Shown here in pieces: positions 8,349 through 15,900 of a stretch of DNA of 64,000 nucleotides. Origin of the DNA: Candidatus Ferrigenium bremense (GTDB lineage Bacteria; Pseudomonadota; Gammaproteobacteria; Burkholderiales; Gallionellaceae); contig JAGRPI010000030.1 of NCBI GenBank assembly GCA_019449635.1, positions 1-64,000 on the forward strand, read 5' to 3'. Made by a program: the position numbers and the translations under genes. Under the pieces are notes generated by a model. It searched no databases and was not told the DNA's origin. It saw only the letters and a program-made list of their open reading frames with translations. Each line of letters opens with the position of its first letter. The first letter of the stretch is position 1.

Positions 8349-9443
8349 TCAGCCTTCAATTTGCATTGGCTTATCAGATATCCATGCTGTATTACTTCTG
8401 CACTCACGTCGGGGCGGAGAATTGAGAACTTTGCTGTAGCCCAGAAAAATACGCTTACTTTCGACGTTGCTTAAATCAATGCCGGATTTTTTGTAATGTG
8501 CGTCATCCGGTCCGCCAATAAAATAATCACCCAGTATTTCATGAACGTACCGTTTTAGCTCCAGATTCATAAATTGCTTGCTGGCATTATAAGAATATAG
8601 CCACCCGCGTGTCGTTTGCATAAAGTATTTTGCGTAGTATTCGACTTGATCTTCGGTCATCTCCTGAAAAGAATTTTGATTGATTACAACGTCGAAGATG
8701 GGTGAATCTCCGAGTGCTGTTATGGCGAAGTTCGGAATCATGATAAATCTGTATTGCTTCGATAATTCAGCCAAATCTATTTCTTTATCGGTGCTTTTCC
8801 AGACATATACTTCACGTGGATCCGTATTTATCGCAAGAAACGTGGCAGACCAAAATAGGGTTTCTGGATAATCGACGCACACAAAACGGCAATTCTTTTC
8901 CAGCATTCTTGATAGTTGAAACGTAAGCTGACCATATCCAGGGCCTAGTTCAAGTAACAACGAGCTCTTTTTGCCGACCCCGCCAATCAGCCCTAGGTTA
9001 TAGAGGTTTCGAATGCAGGCCTGTTCTTTCACAATATCCGAATTGACTATTTTCCCCTTGAATTTCACGCCTATGTCGGCAACCAAATCATTCGTGGCTG
9101 GTTCCGAGCACCAGTATTGCTCCGGCAAATCGGAAACATACCTTGCATATTTCTGGATCAGTGGAAATTCTGCGGCTTCAGCGTCGTTTTTGGCTTGAAA
9201 CCCCATATAGAAATCTCGATCCCATGGATTGCCGATGAAGAATCCCATTCCGATATGGCAACGAATATTCTCGAGGTCCTCGGCGGGCAGTTTACGTATA
9301 TAGCTTAAATAACGACTCATCTTTTGCCAGAATGCACTAGGCTGAAACACAGGTGAAACAACTTTGTCCTCCCTGAAAGAGAGCATTTCTGAAATAGACA
9401 TTCGTATTTCTTCGATTTTGGCTTTTTGGTCCAAATCCAACAT
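8349..9443 (-). CDS. Putative sugar O-methyltransferase
   Basis: This 364-residue protein has a central SAM-binding motif (LLLELGPGYGQLTFQL) at about residues 165-180 and a helical N-terminal region with W-D-R-D-F-Y-x-G-F. That layout is typical of the putative sugar O-methyltransferase family found in O-antigen and capsule clusters. The ATG is preceded by GGGAG at a good distance. It is the only minus-strand gene in the first 23 kb and is divergent from the gene at 9618, so the 174-nt gap between them should hold two promoters. Its acceptor sugar cannot be predicted. Confidence 0.65.
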   Translation of the reverse strand: MLDLDQKAKIEEIRMSISEMLSFREDKVVSPVFQPSAFWQKMSRYLSYIRKLPAEDLENIRCHIGMGFFIGNPWDRDFYMGFQAKNDAEAAEFPLIQKYARYVSDLPEQYWCSEPATNDLVADIGVKFKGKIVNSDIVKEQACIRNLYNLGLIGGVGKKSSLLLELGPGYGQLTFQLSRMLEKNCRFVCVDYPETLFWSATFLAINTDPREVYVWKSTDKEIDLAELSKQYRFIMIPNFAITALGDSPIFDVVINQNSFQEMTEDQVEYYAKYFMQTTRGWLYSYNASKQFMNLELKRYVHEILGDYFIGGPDDAHYKKSGIDLSNVESKRIFLGYSKVLNSPPRRECRSNTAWISDKPMQIEG

Positions 9444-9551
9444 GACGCATTACTCCCTAGTCACAGGTACCTATAGAAAACCGCACGCTCAGGACAATAA
9501 TGCATCGAGTGCATGAAGGCAACCTTAACAAAAAAATAGAAATCTTCGATA

Positions 9552-9557
9552 TATAAT
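9552..9557 (+). promoter_or_regulatory. Possible -10 box (TATAAT) in the divergent 9444-9617 gap
   Basis: A perfect TATAAT lies 60 nt before the start of the 9618 gene, in the gap between two divergent genes. No good -35 hexamer is found at 16-18 nt, so this is only a candidate. Confidence 0.3.
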
Positions 9558-9617
9558 GCAAATCGAGCGATATGAACTTTGATACACTGATCCAACATTT
9601 CGGAGGTATGTTGTTTA

Positions 9618-10601
9618 ATGGGTATAGCACTTAATTTGGTATATCTTCTCTCTCAAGTGCTAAGGGATAGCGATAGATCGAATCATGCAGTTCTTACCAT
9701 AGGTGTTCAGGACTGCTACTTCGATCAGGATAAGTTGGTGCATTCCTTTAAGCGCAACAATATTCGATATGCAAAAGTCCCACAAAGCCGCATCGAATAT
9801 ACGACGGGATTTCATCACCTAAGCGTTCAGGATAGGCAGCGATACTCGCGCAATCTTCATCAGCGCTCGCTCTTTGAATTCCTGGGGTATTCGAAAGATA
9901 ACATCCTGTCGCTGGACGTGAACGATTATGAGGGTTGCGATATCGTTCACGATTTGAATAACCCAATTCCAGATTCACTTCGCGGTCGTTTTGATGTTGT
10001 GTTCGATTCAGGCTCGGTAGAACACGTATTTTCCACAAAGGATGCGTTCTTCAATCTCGCCAGGTTATGCCGCGCGGGAGGCATCGTCGTTCAATTTGAG
10101 CCAGTGGATATGATCAACCACGGTTTTGTTAACTTCAATTCGTATATTTTTCAGGATTTTTATGAATCGAATGGCTTTGAATGTTTATATTTGAAATATA
10201 TTGCAATACCTACCGAGGGTGAAGACAGTCATTTTCTTGAAATAGACCCGTTCCTGCTTCGCGAACCGCTAAAAGCGCCTTATTATCTTGCGGTATTCGC
10301 TGCATACAGGAAAGTGCATGAGGTTGAACTAAAAGTACCCATGCAATCCTTTTATAGGGATTTGTTTGAAACAAGCGCATCTGACGCGGCGGCTGCGCCG
10401 ATTGGCGCCATCAGTACAGACATGAAAATTGACGATTACCCCCGCCTCAGATTCCTTTCGTGGTTGCAGGATAATTTCGAGAGGATAAAGAAAAAGTGTA
10501 CGACATTGAAAAATACTCGACTTGAATCGCAGTCAGCGCTCGTATCACAGCCAGCACCCGTTCCGAATTTGCCCCCCCACCATCGAATAGAGCTACTGTG
10601 A
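9618..10601 (+). CDS. Methyltransferase-like protein of the polysaccharide cluster
   Basis: This 327-residue protein is of uncertain function. The stretch FDVVFDSGSVEHVFS (about residues 125-139) is the post-motif I signature of SAM-dependent methyltransferases that precedes the E-H dyad. A usual glycine-rich motif I is not obvious, because the N-terminal half reads TIGVQDCYFDQ. GGAGG 12 nt upstream supports ATG 9618. The C-terminal 70 residues are low-complexity and basic. It lies between a sugar methyltransferase and the ABC exporter, so a role in modifying the exported glycan is likely. It may be catalytically divergent. Confidence 0.5.
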   Translation: MGIALNLVYLLSQVLRDSDRSNHAVLTIGVQDCYFDQDKLVHSFKRNNIRYAKVPQSRIEYTTGFHHLSVQDRQRYSRNLHQRSLFEFLGYSKDNILSLDVNDYEGCDIVHDLNNPIPDSLRGRFDVVFDSGSVEHVFSTKDAFFNLARLCRAGGIVVQFEPVDMINHGFVNFNSYIFQDFYESNGFECLYLKYIAIPTEGEDSHFLEIDPFLLREPLKAPYYLAVFAAYRKVHEVELKVPMQSFYRDLFETSASDAAAAPIGAISTDMKIDDYPRLRFLSWLQDNFERIKKKCTTLKNTRLESQSALVSQPAPVPNLPPHHRIELL

Positions 10602-10775
10602 TTGTAAGTCGCATAATCTCATGAACTTTTATAAGCCCATCTATGGCCGCACGGTAGCGCCGGACGTGTAGTCCATCGCCATGAGTCGCAGAGATAATGA
10701 GAATGTTGGCAAAGAAGGACTGAGGATCCCGGAAAACGCGGGGAATATCATTTTAACTACGGATTGATTTTAGAG

Positions 10776-11639
10776 ATGCACGCAATAAACCCAAACCTCG
10801 TAAGCAAGGAAGTAGCGCGGGACGGTGTGTCCGTTATCGGGCCGAAGCTGCAGCGCATCAGCCTTTGGGCTATCTACGAATACCGCGAATTATTGCTCGC
10901 TCTGGTGCTACGTCAACTTACGGTGCGCTACAAGCAGACGGCAGTAGGGCTTGGCTGGATCGTGCTGCAGCCATTGGTAATGATGATCATACTTACTGTC
11001 ATTTTCGGCAAATTCCCCGGACTTGCCCCAGCGCACGTCCCCTACCCATTATTCATACTCGCTTCATATATTCCATGGCAAATGTTTGCGCGCGTGGTCG
11101 GTGAGGGTACGGGGTCACTTATCGCCGAGCAAAGCCTGATTGCCAGGGTATATTTTCCGCGTGTCATCGTACCGCTAGCGGTAGTCATGGTTGGCGCGTT
11201 CGATCTTATATTATTGCTAGTGCTTTTTTTTGTGGGCTATGTGATCTATGTGCCAGAGCTAATCTCTCTTCGACTGCTGGCGCTGCCAATATTTTTTGCG
11301 ATTCTTGTGCTATCGGTCAGCGGTATCATCCTGTGGACATCAGCGCTCAATGTTCGTTTTCGCGACTTTGGCATCATAGTTCCATTCGCCCTGACGGTTC
11401 TTTTTTTCCTTACGCCCATTATCTATGGTCCGGAATTTTGGCCAAAAGATCTGGTGTATATTCTCAGTTTCAATCCTATGCTGCTCATAGTAGATGGCTT
11501 CCGATGGGCACTATTCGGAATTGAACACTCTTCGCTGATTAGTGAGGCACTTTCCCTGTCTACGACGGTGCTGGCCTTCATAACTGGTTTGTATTATTTC
11601 CAAAAAAAGGCGGACGATTTTGTTGATGATCTTTGCTAA
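10776..11639 (+). CDS. wzm: ABC-2 type polysaccharide export permease
   Basis: This 287-residue integral membrane protein has about six hydrophobic segments. The cytoplasmic motif LRQLTVRYKQTAVGLGWIVLQP near residue 50 is diagnostic of Wzm/KpsM-type permeases. The family's function is to move a completed lipid-linked polysaccharide across the inner membrane with its ATPase partner. I chose ATG 10776; an in-frame TTG lies 12 nt upstream. The ATPase gene follows 20 nt after the stop, so the two form one transporter unit. An ABC exporter predicts that the glycan is built to full length in the cytoplasm. Confidence 0.88.
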   Translation: MHAINPNLVSKEVARDGVSVIGPKLQRISLWAIYEYRELLLALVLRQLTVRYKQTAVGLGWIVLQPLVMMIILTVIFGKFPGLAPAHVPYPLFILASYIPWQMFARVVGEGTGSLIAEQSLIARVYFPRVIVPLAVVMVGAFDLILLLVLFFVGYVIYVPELISLRLLALPIFFAILVLSVSGIILWTSALNVRFRDFGIIVPFALTVLFFLTPIIYGPEFWPKDLVYILSFNPMLLIVDGFRWALFGIEHSSLISEALSLSTTVLAFITGLYYFQKKADDFVDDLC

Positions 11640-11659
11640 AGCGCTTTTGGATCGATTCT

Positions 11660-13129
11660 ATGGGTAATCTTGCAATCAAGGTAGACAATATCTGGAAACG
11701 GTATGAGATCGGCAATAAAGCCAGACCGAGATCGTTAAGGGACATGTTCGGCCGCCTTTATGCAAAGCCAAACAATCTCCCGCTAGATATTGGTGAAGCT
11801 CAAATAAATCCAGAAGAATCCTTTTGGGCGCTGTCGGATATATCTTTTGAGGTCAAGCACGGCGAAGTCGTTGGGCTGGTTGGGCCGAATGGTGCCGGCA
11901 AAAGCACGTTGCTTAAAGTGCTGTCCCGCATCGTCCGCCCGAGCAGCGGCGAAGCGCGCATTTGGGGGCGTGTAGGTTCACTGTTGGAAATTGGAACCGG
12001 ATTCCACCCTGAATTAAGCGGACATGAAAATATTTTCCTGAATGGCGCCGTAATAGGCATGAGTCGCGGGGAGGTGGTTGCAAAATACGATGAAATCGTC
12101 GAGTTCTCCGGCGTGGAGCGTTTTTTGCATATGCCGGTCAAGCATTATTCAAGTGGTATGTATATTCGGCTGGCATTCTCTGTTGCGGTCAATCTCGACC
12201 CTGACGTGCTTTTTTTGGATGAAGTCCTCACAGTCGGTGATACCGAATTCCAACGGAAATCTCATGAGAAGCTGACGGGGCTGATCAACTCTGGGCGCAC
12301 AGTGGTTATTGTGAGCCACAGCGCAACAGCTATCAAGACACTTTGCAACCGGGCCATCATGCTTGAAGGTGGGCGGATGGTTGCGGACGGAAACATTGCC
12401 GATGTTTACCGTGAATATAATGAATACACTTTGCAAGCGATGCACCGTAATGCAGGGGAAGCCGTATGGAGTAATGCAGATACCAAACCGGCAAAAACGC
12501 ATGAAAGTGAATTGCCGCAAACCCCGGAAAGTGAATTGCCGCAAGCACTTGAGGATGGGATATCGCAGGAATCGCATGTGCTCACTGCGGAATCTCCTCC
12601 GCAAGACGTGCAGGCAGTCAATGAAGCGCCCAAGTCTGATCCGGTGGCTACCGCGCCAACTCCACACAAGGCAAAGGATGCACATATGCGCGCCGTCAGG
12701 ATTATTCAAGATGGCCAAACTAAAAAAACCGTGGATATTGACAGGGACTTTTTTGTTGAGCTGGAGTATGAGGTTCTGCAGGAAATAAAGCTTAATGTCG
12801 GCATTCAGTTGCTCGATGAGACGGGGATACCGTTTCTCTCATCGCCAAATTATGTTTCTGCATGCCGTGATGAGGGCGAGTTCCATGAACAACCATATAC
12901 CCCCGGGATTTATACGTCACGTTGCCGAATCCCGGGCAATTTTCTCAATGATGGAATATTCTCGGTTAATGGGATCTTGATGATCGACAACAAGTTCTAT
13001 TTTCAAACCATGAGTTGCGCCGATTTTAATGTATTCGATACAGGGGTGATGCGTGCTGAATACAAGGGACCTTGGTCAGGTGTTTCAATCCGCCCGATTT
13101 TGGGATGGGGGACTTCACGGGTATCTTGA
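11660..13129 (+). CDS. wzt: ABC polysaccharide export ATPase with C-terminal carbohydrate-binding domain
   Basis: This 489-residue protein has Walker A GPNGAGKST at residues 75-83, the signature HYSSGMYIRLAF, Walker B DVLFLDEVL and an H-loop VIVSHS. After about residue 265 comes a repetitive acidic linker with two copies of an ESELPQ unit, then a beta-rich domain from about 340 that fits Wzt_C. In E. coli O9a/O8 systems this domain binds the capped chain end and couples termination to export. A methyl or phosphate cap is the usual signal, which gives the nearby methyltransferases and phosphoramidate genes a possible link. ATG 11660 is preferred to the in-frame TTG at 11633 that overlaps wzm. 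Confidence 0.87.
   Translation: MGNLAIKVDNIWKRYEIGNKARPRSLRDMFGRLYAKPNNLPLDIGEAQINPEESFWALSDISFEVKHGEVVGLVGPNGAGKSTLLKVLSRIVRPSSGEARIWGRVGSLLEIGTGFHPELSGHENIFLNGAVIGMSRGEVVAKYDEIVEFSGVERFLHMPVKHYSSGMYIRLAFSVAVNLDPDVLFLDEVLTVGDTEFQRKSHEKLTGLINSGRTVVIVSHSATAIKTLCNRAIMLEGGRMVADGNIADVYREYNEYTLQAMHRNAGEAVWSNADTKPAKTHESELPQTPESELPQALEDGISQESHVLTAESPPQDVQAVNEAPKSDPVATAPTPHKAKDAHMRAVRIIQDGQTKKTVDIDRDFFVELEYEVLQEIKLNVGIQLLDETGIPFLSSPNYVSACRDEGEFHEQPYTPGIYTSRCRIPGNFLNDGIFSVNGILMIDNKFYFQTMSCADFNVFDTGVMRAEYKGPWSGVSIRPILGWGTSRVS
12503..12544 (+). repeat. Two direct 18-bp repeats in the wzt linker
   Basis: The sequence GAAAGTGAATTGCCGCAA occurs at 12503-12520 and again at 12527-12544, offset by 24 nt (8 codons). 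It keeps the frame and duplicates the ESELPQ unit of the flexible linker. Confidence 0.85.
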
Positions 13130-13443
13130 ATGCGGTATAGTTGCATCGCGTCAGGAAGTTGATATTTTCGCAGGCAACTGAATTGGCACACTGTCAAGCC
13201 GAAGGCGACAATGGAAAATATGGCAGACTAGATAAATGCCTGGTGCTTTTGCCCTTAGTCAGAAACCGGATAAATTGATGGCCTGCTCGCTGTTTTTGCT
13301 GCAGTGCAATTGGATAAGATAAACGACGTAGCGCAAATTAGAAACGGTGATTCAAATTGTTGCGTTCCGGCCAGATTGATCTCGGCTTTGCTCAAGGCAC
13401 TTATCCACATACGGAAAAATCTGCATATCACGCCAAAATCAAA
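13130..13443. other. Intergenic gap of 314 nt
   Basis: No gene, RNA or clear regulatory site is recognised between wzt and the 13444 gene. In-frame codons extend upstream of 13444 to a TTG at 13357, so the coding start could lie inside this gap. Confidence 0.5.
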
Positions 13444-14499
13444 ATGACATTATTGAAAATGTTTAATTCCAAACTTCAGTTTCAGATCGATTCCAGCGCA
13501 GACATGCTGCGGTTGAACCATGGCAAGCGTATGGAGCGTGCTCGTCAACGTTTGCGTGAGCAGCTTGATGCAAGCGACCTGGACAAGGCGACTCTTGTTT
13601 ACCATAACATCGGTTTCACTGGCTCGAGCTCTTTTTCATCATCGCTTGGCAGGGCCTTCGATACGGCCGTATATGGCTATGAAGAACTGAATTGTAATTC
13701 CAGTGAGGAATTCATCAAGCGCGTGGCCGAAAGAGGTACCAACAAGAAATTGATATCGATTCATACTCGTGCGCCCAGCGTTACACCCGCCCTTCAGGGC
13801 AGTTGTTTCGATATTCAGTTGCTGCGTGTTCCGGAAAAAGTGTACACAAGCATCTATTACTGGCATCTCAAGTTACTTAACGAGGGGCAATTGACCGGGC
13901 CGATGCTCGATGCTGCCAGAGGGATTGCAGATCGCAGTTTTGAAAGCTACGTCAATGATTACATTCCGGGACTGCCGAACACGGTTTCACGTGGCATCCT
14001 GATTTCAATGCTCGACCCACGTGAATTTTCGGATATTAATGCGCTGATCGCCTATGCGCACGGAGTATCTGACGATGAGCTTTACACCCGTGTCAGAGAA
14101 GGATTGTTGCGTTATGGTTTCGTCGGAATTACCGAATATATGTCCGAGAGCCTGTTTTCCCTGCTATTCCTGCTCGGTGAAAATAAGTTCCCGTTATGGC
14201 CCAAGGTGGGTGTCAGCTCTGCACCACCCCTGGAGCAGATGGATGCATCCTTGCGCGAAAAAATCCGGAGTGTATGCCGGGTCGACTGCAAGATATATGA
14301 GGAATTCCATGACCTTTTTTTATCACGTTATGCAGAACCGATAGCAGTTTTTCGCGAATCTATCGGCTCCTTGTGCGCTGTTGACAAGACAACTCTGATC
14401 CAGAAATCGGCAGGCAACTGGAATGACGCATCAGGCACAACTGCAAATCCATTCATAGCAACCCTACGCCGTTTACGTCGAGCCTTACGAGAACTATGA
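13444..14499 (+). CDS. Uncharacterised protein with a sulfotransferase-like phosphate-binding motif
   Basis: This 351-residue protein is not recognised as a named family. Residues about 52-68 read VYHNIGFTGSSSFSSSL, which has the shape of the 5'-phosphosulfate-binding loop of sulfotransferases (strand, then x-x-T/G-G-S/T-S, then helix). The rest is alpha/beta without membrane segments. It overlaps the next glycosyltransferase gene by 4 nt (ATGA). A sulfotransferase-fold enzyme would fit a donor carrying a 3'-phosphonucleotide, so it is a second candidate transferase for the phosphoramidate group. I chose ATG 13444; TTG 13357 would add 29 residues. The function remains open. Confidence 0.6.
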   Translation: MTLLKMFNSKLQFQIDSSADMLRLNHGKRMERARQRLREQLDASDLDKATLVYHNIGFTGSSSFSSSLGRAFDTAVYGYEELNCNSSEEFIKRVAERGTNKKLISIHTRAPSVTPALQGSCFDIQLLRVPEKVYTSIYYWHLKLLNEGQLTGPMLDAARGIADRSFESYVNDYIPGLPNTVSRGILISMLDPREFSDINALIAYAHGVSDDELYTRVREGLLRYGFVGITEYMSESLFSLLFLLGENKFPLWPKVGVSSAPPLEQMDASLREKIRSVCRVDCKIYEEFHDLFLSRYAEPIAVFRESIGSLCAVDKTTLIQKSAGNWNDASGTTANPFIATLRRLRRALREL

Positions 14500-15791
14500 C
14501 AACTATGACAACTCCTCCCTCACGGGAACCACACTTTGTATCTTCACACCAAGAATCCATGCTTTCGCTCATTATCCCTACTTATAACCGTCCAACATGG
14601 ATCGCAAGCTTGCTGGGTTATTTGGCCAGCGCAAATGCTCCTATCTCGCTTGTCATACTGGATTCAAGCGAACCCGATATCGCTGAGCGCAATGCGGAAC
14701 TTGTCAATAGGTTGGCATCTGGTTCGCAACATATCGTCTACCCTAAAAATGTGGCTTTCAAGGATAAGCTTCTTGATGGCTTAAGGCGGATCGACACCGA
14801 GTTCTGCGCATTTTGTGCCGACGACGATATGGTCATCCCGGGCGCACTTGCGGAATCTGTGAGGTTTCTCCAGTCACACCCGGATTATGTGGGGGCGCAT
14901 GGTCTCTACTTTGCCTATTCCGGCAGTATCGGCAAGTATTTTGTCGACGAGATATTGTATTGCCACCGCTCACTGGATCAAGTAACGGCCTTGGAGCGAC
15001 TTGAAAGCCTTTTCGACGACTACCAGTCGAATTTCTATGGGGTTTATCGGACCAAAGTTCAGTGCAAGGCTTTTGAGGTTGCCGTACAGCAGGATAATTC
15101 ACTGTTTTTTGAGCTCATGCAAAGCTCACATACGGCAGTGTCCGGGAAGATTGCAAGACTCCCCATAATTTACGGCGGGCGCAGCCGCTCGGCCTCAGCC
15201 GGAAGTCCCAGGCAATGGCATCCGGTCGAATGGATCGCAGCAGACCCGGGCGGGTATCTGGCGGGTTATTCGCGATATCGGGCACCTTTGCTTTCTGCCA
15301 TCCTTGATGCGTACCCCGATCATGGATCAAGTCAGCAAGTTAAACAGGATACAGAGGTTCTTTTTGACCTGATTCACCTGCGTTACTCTTTGGACTCTAT
15401 CAAGATAGGCGGGCTTTCAGCAGCGATCCGGGCACGCATGGCGCACACCAGTGAGGATGGCGTGATATCGGCTGCTTTTGCCGGTGCCTATGGCCCGCAA
15501 CTACCCGCGCCAATAAGTGTTGGTGGTACCACTTGGCAGCTTTGCCAGCGGCTGGCGCAGATAATGGCTCCTTTGACCAGACTATTTAAGCGAAGCGTTG
15601 ACACGACCCAGTCCCCGGACAGGCCGGAAGGTGCACGCCAAATATTGAATGGAAAAAACGCGCAAGTTGAATTCAACGACCATGTGCCAGCAAAGCTTGA
15701 CGCATTTGATCCTGCGCTGCACGGCAATGGGCTTGAATCAATTTTGCACGCCCTTGACACTTATTCACAGACGTCGGTTTCGGAGTCCTAA
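14496..15791 (+). CDS. TIGR00180-type glycosyltransferase
   Basis: This 431-residue protein has a GT-A fold N-terminus: LSLIIPTYNRP near residue 25, then ILDSS, and FCADDDMVIPGAL as the DxD region near residue 108. The S-S-E-P-D variant after the second strand and the overall length match the TIGR00180 group found in O-antigen and capsule loci. The gene overlaps the preceding one by 4 nt, which implies coupling. The C-terminal 100 residues are low in conservation and polar. The donor and acceptor sugars are unknown. Confidence 0.7.
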   Translation: MTTMTTPPSREPHFVSSHQESMLSLIIPTYNRPTWIASLLGYLASANAPISLVILDSSEPDIAERNAELVNRLASGSQHIVYPKNVAFKDKLLDGLRRIDTEFCAFCADDDMVIPGALAESVRFLQSHPDYVGAHGLYFAYSGSIGKYFVDEILYCHRSLDQVTALERLESLFDDYQSNFYGVYRTKVQCKAFEVAVQQDNSLFFELMQSSHTAVSGKIARLPIIYGGRSRSASAGSPRQWHPVEWIAADPGGYLAGYSRYRAPLLSAILDAYPDHGSSQQVKQDTEVLFDLIHLRYSLDSIKIGGLSAAIRARMAHTSEDGVISAAFAGAYGPQLPAPISVGGTTWQLCQRLAQIMAPLTRLFKRSVDTTQSPDRPEGARQILNGKNAQVEFNDHVPAKLDAFDPALHGNGLESILHALDTYSQTSVSES

Positions 15792-15900
15792 GGATATTTT
15801 TTCTATCATTTGTATCGGTCAAATAAATTGCCATCTCGAATATTGATGATGAATTCTGGGCGTGCTAGATGATCGACTGTGACACCTTGGAAAGGTTGCG

